Shown here: in pieces, positions 6,660 through 12,470 of the stretch | Layout: the number at the start of each line of letters is the position of its first letter | Position numbering within the stretch: position 1 is the first letter of the stretch | Origin: an uncultured Dehalococcoidia bacterium | GTDB lineage: Bacteria > Chloroflexota > Dehalococcoidia > Dehalococcoidales > UBA3254 | DNA: 12,470 nucleotides | Assembly (NCBI GenBank): GCA_903890885.1 | Contig: CAITCX010000223.1 | Location: forward strand, 1-12,470 | Direction: 5' to 3' | Made by a program: the position numbers and the translations under genes | The notes under the pieces: generated by a model | What the model was told of the DNA's origin: nothing | Databases searched by the model: none | Seen by the model: the letters and a program-made list of their open reading frames with translations, nothing else

Positions 6660-7574
6660 TTGAAAAATATCTGGTTGGTTTTCTCTATAATAATAGTTGC
6701 TGTTCTGGTGGTGGGTTGCCAGCCATTAAAAACAGGCTCTGATAACCGCAAAACAGTGGTAGTCACTTACTCGGTACTGGGTTCTCTGGTGAAAGAACTG
6801 GTGGGAGATAAGGCCGAAATAATTGTTTCTATTCCGAACGGGCAGGATCCTCATGAGTGGCAGCCTTCTGCCAGAGATATTGAAAACATTAATAATGCGT
6901 CTTTAGTGGTATGCAATGGTCTGGGACTGGAAAACGGGCTTATTAAAACACTCGAGGCAGCTTCTCAAAAAAGAGTGCCAATTTTCAGTGCAACGGATTA
7001 TGTCATGGTGCGGCATGTGGGATCTGAAGAAGGTATTCCTTCCGGTGATCCCGATCAAGCGATCGGAGCAGCAGACCCCCATGTCTGGATGGATCCCATA
7101 TCGATGCAGAGTATGGTAGCAGCCCTGGCCAGTCACCTGAAGAGCGAATTAAATATCGAGGTCGGGGATGATTCCAAACGACTTCAAACCGAATTAGCCG
7201 ATTTAGATCAGGAAATCAGGCAAACCCTTAACCCAATACCGGAATCTTCTCGTAAGCTGGTTACCGGACATGAATCCTTAGGTTATTTTGCCGAGCGCTA
7301 TAATTTCAAGTTGATCGGGGCCATTGTGCCCAGCATTTCAACCCAAGCTGCAGTATCAGCAGCTGATATGGCCTCATTAAAAACTTTGATTCAAGAAAAT
7401 CAGGTCAAGGCTATCTTTACCGAGTTGGGAACCTCACCTGCAGCAGCCAAGGCCATAAGCGAAGAGACGCATGTTAAGGTAATTGAATTAAATACTCATA
7501 AATTACCACCTGACGGAAGATACGATACTTTTATGAAAAGCCTTGCCCTTGATATTGTTGAGGGTTTAAAATAA
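6660..7574 (+). CDS. znuA: Zinc/manganese ABC transporter substrate-binding lipoprotein (ZnuA-like, cluster A-I)
   Basis: Captures a divalent metal outside the membrane and delivers it to the permease. The 304-residue product begins with a lipoprotein signal: MKN, a hydrophobic stretch, and lipobox VVGC with the lipidated Cys20, which Lgt would modify. Family motifs include DPHEWQPS (His65), ADPHVWMDP (His141) and GHESLGYFAERY (His204), the three histidine ligands of TroA/ZnuA proteins. The usual fourth ligand, an Asp late in the protein, is not obvious: the matching stretch reads ELNTHKLPPDG (about 276-286), with Glu255, Asn278 or His280 as possible substitutes. The His-rich loop of enterobacterial ZnuA is absent. 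The start is TTG 6660, with GGGAG 8 bases upstream, 5 bases after the regulator. Zinc is preferred from context; manganese remains possible. Confidence 0.9.
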   Translation: MKNIWLVFSIIIVAVLVVGCQPLKTGSDNRKTVVVTYSVLGSLVKELVGDKAEIIVSIPNGQDPHEWQPSARDIENINNASLVVCNGLGLENGLIKTLEAASQKRVPIFSATDYVMVRHVGSEEGIPSGDPDQAIGAADPHVWMDPISMQSMVAALASHLKSELNIEVGDDSKRLQTELADLDQEIRQTLNPIPESSRKLVTGHESLGYFAERYNFKLIGAIVPSISTQAAVSAADMASLKTLIQENQVKAIFTELGTSPAAAKAISEETHVKVIELNTHKLPPDGRYDTFMKSLALDIVEGLK

Positions 7575-7589
7575 TCTTCAGGAAATAAG

Positions 7590-8441
7590 ATGGACTGGTT
7601 AATTCACCCGTTTACAGCGAATAGTTTTATGGTTCAGGCATTGCTGGCCGGTGTGCTGGTTTCGATAGCCTGCTCCGTAGCGGGGACTTTCGTTATCCTG
7701 CGCGGATTATCCTTCATCGGGGATGCTCTTTCTCACGGAGTACTCCCCGGAATAGCAGTAGCCTTTTTGGTAGGATTGCCCGGCATTCTGGGAGCCGCCG
7801 CCGGTGCGGCTTTTATGATTGGCGGCATTTCATTAATCACTCGCCGTTCCCGTCTCTCCTCAGATACAGCTATCGGTCTGCTTTTTGTAGGCATGCTTTC
7901 CCTGGGCGTAATCATCATTTCCCGTTCCAGTTCGTTCAGTGGAGACCTGACCCGCATCCTTTTTGGGGAAATCCTGGGTATAAGTTCTCAATCGCTTTTT
8001 CTGCAACTGGCTGCTACGGTGGTGATTATCGCTATCGCCGTCGTCTGCGCCCGGCCCTTCCTGCTGCTCAGCTTCGATCCTGAACAGGCTCAAGTGGCCG
8101 GTTTTTCCACCCGGCTTTACCATAACATCATGCTCTTTATGATCGCTTTAACGGTAATCGTATCTTTTCAAACCGTTGGGACACTTCTGGTCTTCGGCCT
8201 TTTAATCGCTCCCGCCGCTGCCGGGGCACTTCTCGCCAGACGTATAAAAATCATGATGATGTGGTCGGTCATTTTCGGTGTGCTTTCGATGTATATCGGC
8301 CTTCTGCTAAGCTACTATCTCAATCTGGCTGCAGGCGCTTCCATCATCCTGGTAACTGTTGTTATTTTCTTTATCGTTTTCGTCGTACAAAATATACGCA
8401 GCCGTAAATTTATTCCTACCAAGGAAAAAGACCATGGATAA
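7590..8441 (+). CDS. znuB: Zinc/manganese ABC transporter permease (ZnuB-like, ABC-3 family)
   Basis: Membrane channel subunit of the metal importer, 283 residues, hydrophobic throughout with about seven to eight membrane segments. The family hallmark is GLSFIGDALSHGVLPGIAVA (about 39-58), followed by GAAAGAAFMIGG. A later segment, QTVGTLLVFGLLIAPAAAGA, is also typical of ABC-3 permeases. AGGA lies just before ATG 7590, 15 bases after the ZnuA-like gene. The C-terminus is short, basic and cytoplasmic. Its last 8 bases overlap the znuC start, a sign of translational coupling. Metal specificity cannot be read from the permease itself. Confidence 0.94.
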   Translation: MDWLIHPFTANSFMVQALLAGVLVSIACSVAGTFVILRGLSFIGDALSHGVLPGIAVAFLVGLPGILGAAAGAAFMIGGISLITRRSRLSSDTAIGLLFVGMLSLGVIIISRSSSFSGDLTRILFGEILGISSQSLFLQLAATVVIIAIAVVCARPFLLLSFDPEQAQVAGFSTRLYHNIMLFMIALTVIVSFQTVGTLLVFGLLIAPAAAGALLARRIKIMMMWSVIFGVLSMYIGLLLSYYLNLAAGASIILVTVVIFFIVFVVQNIRSRKFIPTKEKDHG

Positions 8442-9240
8442 AAATATATATGTGCATGCCAGCAGCCTGGATATAGGTTATAAGGAAGAGGTCATCGTCC
8501 CTGATATCAATCTGGAATTGAAAAATGGACAGGCCCTGGCTTTGATCGGAACCAACGGTTCAGGTAAATCCACGCTGCTGAGGACTATCGTTAATTTGAT
8601 TGAACCGCTCAGCGGCGCGTTGACCGTCTTTGGGAGAGATCCGGGTTCCTCCCCCCGCAGAGTGGCTTATCTCGGCCAATTCCACAACGGCGGATTTATC
8701 CTACCTTTACAGGCCATAGATGTGGTGCGTATGGGTCGTTTTCCTGTACACGGTCTTCTGGGGCGGATGCGTAAAGAGGACGATGAGATTGTACGATCGG
8801 CCATGCACATGATGGGAATTGAAAATATCGCTGATACGCCCATGCGTTATCTCTCCGGCGGTCAGCAGCAGCGCACTTATCTAGCCCAGGTGTTGGCCCA
8901 CCGGGCTGATCTGCTGGTACTGGATGAGCCTACTGCCGGACTGGATGCCGGCGGACGTGACCTCTATCTGCAAGCAGTTAAAAGTGAACTGGCGCGTGGG
9001 GCAGCGGTTGTCCTGGCCACCCACGATATTCAGGAAGAAGCCACTATTTGCGATCAGGTCATGCTGCTGGCGCACCGGGTGGTAGCTTACGGCTCTCCCC
9101 AAACTGCCCTCAACCCCGAGGCATTGTTGGAAACCTTCGGTATCGTAGTCACAGGAGACAAACGCCTGAGAGTTATTGAAAGTGTACACGGGCACGATCA
9201 CGGCGAAGGCCAGCATGAAAAACATCAGGATAAAATCTGA
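8434..9240 (+). CDS. znuC: Zinc/manganese ABC transporter ATP-binding protein (ZnuC-like) with His-rich tail
   Basis: Cytoplasmic ATPase that powers the importer, 268 residues. All nucleotide-binding motifs are present: GTNGSGKST (Walker A, 39-47), the Q-loop in YLGQFHNGG, the signature LSGGQQQR, LLVLDEPTAGLD (Walker B and D-loop) and the H-loop ATHD. The C-terminal 19 residues are unusual: HGHDHGEGQHEKH places five histidines (252, 254, 256, 261, 264) with acidic residues in 13 positions. This resembles a metal-binding tail and supports zinc as substrate. I start at ATG 8434, which has AAGGA 8 bases upstream and aligns with the family; the frame is open further up but would add 25 residues overlapping znuB. 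It ends 9 bases before the convergent antiporter gene, with no obvious terminator between. Confidence 0.95.
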   Translation: MDKNIYVHASSLDIGYKEEVIVPDINLELKNGQALALIGTNGSGKSTLLRTIVNLIEPLSGALTVFGRDPGSSPRRVAYLGQFHNGGFILPLQAIDVVRMGRFPVHGLLGRMRKEDDEIVRSAMHMMGIENIADTPMRYLSGGQQQRTYLAQVLAHRADLLVLDEPTAGLDAGGRDLYLQAVKSELARGAAVVLATHDIQEEATICDQVMLLAHRVVAYGSPQTALNPEALLETFGIVVTGDKRLRVIESVHGHDHGEGQHEKHQDKI

Positions 9241-9249
9241 GACTCTAGT

Positions 9250-10962
9250 TTACTTCTCTTCAGAATGTTCAAAGTAAGACATGCTCTGATCGTCTCGCAG
9301 CGAATCCAGGATTTGTTCCCTCTCGGATTTCCCCATACCTGAAAAGCTGAATATCTTTTTCAAAAAACGGAAGCTGGCTTCATATTCGGGGCTGACCAGG
9401 TCTTTTACTCCCAGTTGCTTTAACTGCTCGGCTTCCCGTCCGCGATGGGCCCGGACGATAATACGAAGACTGGGATTTATCTCCAGGGCGGTCTTTACCG
9501 TCGTAATGGTGGCCAGAGGATCAGGGAAAGCCACCACCAGTGCCCGTGCACTCTTTAAATTCAAATTGGACAATACCCGTGCATTGCTGGCATCTCCGAA
9601 CATACAAAAACCCCCGCAACCCTGCGCCTCGGAGATACGTGCCGGGTCAATGTCCACGACGACATAGGGAATACCGGCGCTTTTCAATCCGTAGGCCACG
9701 CTTTGCCCGATTCTGCCGTAACCGGCGATAATCACGCCGTTTTTCAATTCGCTCAATTCAGGCTCCACCGAGGTGTCTTTGAATACTATTCCATCTGCGA
9801 TTCTGGCCAGGCGTTGATATAAGCGGAAAATAAGGCTCATCGATAAAGGGGTCAACAACATCGTTATGATAGCGCTGGCGATCACTATGTTGTAAAAATC
9901 CGATGATGCAAATTGACCCTCTACGCCTGTTTGCGCCAGTATGAAGCCAAATTCGCCGATCTGGAATAATCCGGCTCCTGCCAGTATAGCGATTCTACCG
10001 CTGTAGCCGAAACCCCTCAACACTCCATAAACTACCAGGGTTTTGATGATGATTATGCTGGCTACGATAGCCAGGAGCAGTCGCCAGTGTTGAAGTACGA
10101 ACTGCGGGTCTAATAACATTCCCAATGAAACGAAAAAGAGGGTGGCAAAGATGTCCCGCAGGGGAGTGATCTCAGCCAGGGCTTGATGAATAAAACGAGT
10201 CCGGCGTAAAACCAGCCCGATCAGAAAAGAACCAAATACTGTAGACAATCCGAAAATCTGGGTTCCGGCTGCAGCGCCCAGGCACAAAACCAGGACAGTC
10301 AGGAGAAAAAGCTCTTTAGAGCGGACACCCCCCACTTTGCCCATTAACCAGGGCAGCAGCCACAAGCCAGCGACGATGGCCGCCGCGATAAAAGCCACGG
10401 TCTTGCCTATGGCCAGGCCCGCAGCTATCGGCAAGTTGGTCGCGGCTCCGCTTAAAAAGGGGATAATCAGCATCATGACTACGACGCTGACGTCCTGCAG
10501 AATCAGCATTGCGATCATGATTCGGCCGTGAACGGAATCCAGCTCACCCCGGTCAGTCAATATCTTGAAACAGACCGAGGTACTGGAAAGGGAGATGATC
10601 AACCCAAAGAGTATGCTCTCAGGCAGTGACCATTTAAAAAGGAAAAATCCAAATATTGTACCAAGAGTGATAGTGGCTAGGATCTGGATTAGGCCGCCCC
10701 AGAGGCCTACTCTTCCCACCTGTTTGAACTGGCTGAGGGAGATTTCCAGACCCAGCGTAAACATCAGCAGGGCCACGCCTACCGTGGCTACTGTCTGAAT
10801 CATATTTTGATCGGAAATCCAGCTCAACGCGTTGGGTCCGATAATCACGCCGACTACCAGATAACCCAGAATGACCGGCTGCCTCAAGCGGTGGGCTACC
10901 ATTCCGCCCACCAGGGCCGCAGTTAAAAGGATGGCTAAACCTACAAAAGGATCTAACTGCAA
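9250..10962 (-). CDS. Monovalent cation/proton antiporter, CPA2 (KefB/YbaL-like) with C-terminal TrkA-N domain
   Basis: Inner-membrane exchanger of K+ or Na+ for protons, 570 residues. Residues 1-385 form a Na_H_exchanger domain of about 12-13 membrane segments, with FTLGLEISL (68-76), SSTSV (126-130) and LQDVSVV (155-161, bearing the Gln-Asp pair typical of this family). Residues about 405-525 are a Rossmann TrkA-N/RCK domain starting GVIIAGYGRIGQS (Gly414-x-Gly416-x2-Gly419) with an acidic end of strand 2 at VVVDID, which fits NAD(H) control of gating. There is no RCK_C domain; a short charged tail follows. The start is TTG 10962, with GGAG 6 bases upstream. Whether it carries K+ or Na+ and whether glutathione regulates it (as in KefB/KefC) cannot be told; no KefF/KefG partner is nearby. 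Confidence 0.92.
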   Translation of the reverse strand: MQLDPFVGLAILLTAALVGGMVAHRLRQPVILGYLVVGVIIGPNALSWISDQNMIQTVATVGVALLMFTLGLEISLSQFKQVGRVGLWGGLIQILATITLGTIFGFFLFKWSLPESILFGLIISLSSTSVCFKILTDRGELDSVHGRIMIAMLILQDVSVVVMMLIIPFLSGAATNLPIAAGLAIGKTVAFIAAAIVAGLWLLPWLMGKVGGVRSKELFLLTVLVLCLGAAAGTQIFGLSTVFGSFLIGLVLRRTRFIHQALAEITPLRDIFATLFFVSLGMLLDPQFVLQHWRLLLAIVASIIIIKTLVVYGVLRGFGYSGRIAILAGAGLFQIGEFGFILAQTGVEGQFASSDFYNIVIASAIITMLLTPLSMSLIFRLYQRLARIADGIVFKDTSVEPELSELKNGVIIAGYGRIGQSVAYGLKSAGIPYVVVDIDPARISEAQGCGGFCMFGDASNARVLSNLNLKSARALVVAFPDPLATITTVKTALEINPSLRIIVRAHRGREAEQLKQLGVKDLVSPEYEASFRFLKKIFSFSGMGKSEREQILDSLRDDQSMSYFEHSEEK

Positions 10963-11127
10963 TATTTTCTCCAGTGCCCGAATTGGCTTTTACTGTGGAC
11001 TTATCAGTTTTTTATCCTGGTCAGGAAGACATTCCCAATGTTTTGACTCGTTTTCAAAGATAGTGTGACCGTATAAATATCCAGCCGGAGATATCAAGAG
11101 CCGCTGCCATGGTCAGGCAGTTTCTTT
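10963..11127 (-). promoter_or_regulatory. Long untranslated leader of the antiporter gene
   Basis: If transcription starts near 11127, about 165 bases precede the TTG start. The stretch contains small dyads: CTGCC/GGCAG (11104-11120), ACATT/AATGT (11029-11041) and TCCTG/CAGGA (11015-11026). It also has an 8-bp direct repeat TGGTCAGG at 11018-11025 and 11110-11117. I do not recognise a known riboswitch, and in particular not the c-di-AMP (ydaO) type that sits before some K+ transporters. Function unknown. Confidence 0.3.
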
Positions 11128-11133
11128 AGCTAC

Positions 11134-11161
11134 ATTATATTCAAAAACCAACTTTTACCAA
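11134..11161 (-). promoter_or_regulatory. Candidate sigma-A promoter for the antiporter gene
   Basis: On the minus strand, TTGGTA (11161-11156, four of six) is followed by a 16-base spacer and a perfect TATAAT (11139-11134). It lies just after the stop of the polymerase gene, in the only non-coding stretch upstream of the antiporter. No terminator for the polymerase gene is seen between the two, so read-through from it is possible. Confidence 0.5.
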
Positions 11162-11196
11162 TTATAAACCAGGTGGGGACCATATTCTAGACTAAG

Positions 11197-12470
11197 TTAC
11201 CGCCAGTCCCGTGACCCCGGCACTTTTTCCAGGGCGCTGAAGGGGGTAACGCTTTCGACCATCACGTTGTGAGTGCCTTCCCGGCGGGACATACGGCCTT
11301 TTATGACCAAAAAGGGCGACTTGAAACAGTGCTCGTTGCGCTGGTAGACCTGCGGGAAAACCATCAACGGAATGTGCCCGAACTCATCTTCCAGCGTGAT
11401 AAAGACCACCTTGCCGTGCGGCCGCTGCCGCCGGATGACCAGTCCGGCCATGACCACCCGCGTTCCGTCCGTCATTCCCGCTATGTCCCGGCTGCACTGC
11501 ATCTTGCGCCCCAGGCGCGGCCTCAGTTTGGCCATAATATGCCCGTCCGGATAGAGACTGAGCAGGTTGTATTCCTCCTTCATGCGCTCCCACTCCCCAG
11601 GCGAGGCCAGTTCGACGATGTCCTGCTGGACCGGCAGCGGCAAAAATAACTGGGTATTGACCGGACGGTAGCGTAATCCGATCTCCCACTTGACCTTCCG
11701 GCGGTTAGTTTCCAGACTATCGAAAGCCCCCACCCCGGCCAGATTAAGTGCCGCTTCCTCCAGTATGCCCGTCCGTTCCAGGAAATCTCCGATGCTATTG
11801 AAAGTCCCTCTGGCAGTCGCCTTCTCGATGGCCCCGGTCATGCCCTCTCCCAACCCCAGCACGTTCAGAAAGCCCAGCCTCAGTTTACCCTCTTCTATAA
11901 CGCACTTCGTCCGGCTCTTATTGATGTCCGGGTTCAGCACAGTGATGCCGTGCCGGCGAGCGTCTTCCTTGAGAGTTTCCAGGCTGTAAAAGCCCATGGG
12001 CTGCTGATTGAAGATACTCACGAAGAATTCCAGGGGATAATAATACTTCAGCCAGGAGGCCTGAAAGGCCGTGACCCCGAAGGCGAAGGCGTGCGATTCC
12101 GGGAACATGTACTGGCCGTTGAATTTATTAAAGACGGTCTCCGCCGCCTCTTCATCCACACCGCGGGCTCCGGCTCCCGCCAGGAATTTCTGCCGGTACT
12201 GCTCGATCAGTTCGCTGTTATGCTTGCGGCCGAAGGCACGGCGCAGGCGGTCGGCTTCGCTGGGAGCGAAGCCCGCCACATCTATGGCCAGTTGATTGAC
12301 CTGGTCCTGAAACAAGACCACCCCCAGCGTGCGCTCCAGGGCACGCTGTTCCAGGCTGTGATCGTAAACCACCGGCTTCCTGCCGCTGCGCCGGGACAGA
12401 TACTCCTGCACACCGTGGTTGACCCCCACCCCCGGCCTTACCGCCGCCACCTCATGCGCCATATCCAGCA
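11197..12470 (-). CDS. dnaE2: Error-prone DNA polymerase III alpha subunit, DnaE2/ImuC type, C-terminal part (cut by right edge)
   Basis: C-terminal 424 residues of a C-family DNA polymerase; the start, the PHP domain and the catalytic aspartates lie outside the window. The frame is open to the right edge (codons for Leu-Asp precede the Met at 12462). Features typical of DnaE2 rather than replicative DnaE1 are AAVRPGVGVNHGVQEYL, LGVVLFQDQVNQLAIDVAGF, PESHAFAFG, NQQPMGFYSLETLKEDARR and the very short C-terminus ending SRDWR. An OB-fold follows at about 330-395 counted from that Met (MAGLVIRRQRPHGK, FITLEDEFG). The long C-terminal tau-binding extension of DnaE1 is absent. In other bacteria this enzyme works with ImuA/ImuB in damage-induced translesion synthesis; no partner is inside the window. 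The gene looks richer in G+C than its neighbours. Confidence 0.9.
   Translation of the reverse strand, partial: LDMAHEVAAVRPGVGVNHGVQEYLSRRSGRKPVVYDHSLEQRALERTLGVVLFQDQVNQLAIDVAGFAPSEADRLRRAFGRKHNSELIEQYRQKFLAGAGARGVDEEAAETVFNKFNGQYMFPESHAFAFGVTAFQASWLKYYYPLEFFVSIFNQQPMGFYSLETLKEDARRHGITVLNPDINKSRTKCVIEEGKLRLGFLNVLGLGEGMTGAIEKATARGTFNSIGDFLERTGILEEAALNLAGVGAFDSLETNRRKVKWEIGLRYRPVNTQLFLPLPVQQDIVELASPGEWERMKEEYNLLSLYPDGHIMAKLRPRLGRKMQCSRDIAGMTDGTRVVMAGLVIRRQRPHGKVVFITLEDEFGHIPLMVFPQVYQRNEHCFKSPFLVIKGRMSRREGTHNVMVESVTPFSALEKVPGSRDWR

Noticed and set aside
8359..8433. Longer ZnuC starting at ATG 8359.
   Set aside because: The extra 25 residues read through the end of znuB in another frame and do not resemble an ABC ATPase start; ATG 8434 has its own ribosome site.
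11054..11110. An 18-codon open frame in the antiporter leader starting at ATG 11110 (minus strand).
   Set aside because: The ribosome site is poor, the peptide has no recognisable regulatory run of codons, and frames this short are expected by chance.
10963..11196. c-di-AMP riboswitch before the antiporter.
   Set aside because: None of the conserved sequence blocks I know for that class are visible.
11372..12295. Several plus-strand frames opposite the polymerase gene.
   Set aside because: Arg/Pro/Ser-rich, low-complexity translations typical of the reverse strand of a G+C-rich gene; no motifs.
1..12470. CRISPR arrays, insertion sequences, integrases or phage genes.
   Set aside because: No regularly spaced repeats, terminal inverted repeats or transposase/integrase motifs were seen on either strand.

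Overview
This 12.47 kb window is ordinary, gene-dense bacterial chromosome. It holds nine complete protein genes of recognisable family, one complete gene for a small unrecognised membrane protein, and two genes cut by the window edges. I see no tRNA, rRNA, CRISPR array, insertion sequence, phage gene or toxin-antitoxin pair. The organism looks like an anaerobic bacterium of middling G+C with AGGAG-type Shine-Dalgarno sites. The short FtsY without an acidic domain, the Cys-Cys type Lgt, the MrfA-type helicase and the DnaE2-type polymerase would fit Clostridia or Chloroflexota (Dehalococcoidia-like). I cannot choose between them from sequence alone. Five of the eleven genes whose starts lie in the window appear to begin with GTG or TTG.

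Layout. On the minus strand, reading right to left from about 2980, a promoter drives ftsY (SRP receptor), lgt (lipoprotein diacylglyceryl transferase) and gltX (glutamyl-tRNA synthetase, cut by the left edge). Spacing is tight and lgt overlaps gltX. Upstream lies a second minus-strand unit: a small DUF503/YlxP gene followed 12 bases later by an MrfA/YprA-type repair helicase with a four-cysteine zinc site. A perfect 11-bp hairpin separates the two units.

The divergent intergenic region at 5693-5861 fires leftward into DUF503, where the -10 box is so close that the mRNA is probably leaderless. It also reads rightward into a small AT-rich gene for an 80-residue membrane protein with an H-x13-H pair. 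Next on the plus strand is a compact metal-uptake operon: a Fur-family regulator (probably Zur), a ZnuA-like lipoprotein, a ZnuB-like permease and a ZnuC-like ATPase with a His-rich tail. Its promoter overlaps a perfect 9-bp inverted repeat centred on the Shine-Dalgarno of the regulator, a good candidate for the autoregulatory operator.

Convergent to znuC, 9 bases away, is a CPA2 cation/proton antiporter with a C-terminal TrkA-N (RCK) domain and a leader of about 165 bases. The right edge cuts through an error-prone DNA polymerase III alpha subunit (DnaE2/ImuC type), which looks richer in G+C than the rest.

How they work together: ftsY-lgt-gltX is membrane-protein targeting, lipoprotein lipidation and translation. 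Lgt would lipidate the ZnuA-like lipoprotein encoded nearby. The helicase and DnaE2 both belong to DNA-damage handling. The metal operon is self-contained. I see no clearly undescribed multi-gene system. The best leads are the small membrane protein, the operator/Shine-Dalgarno palindrome, the leaderless DUF503 promoter and the His-rich ATPase tail.
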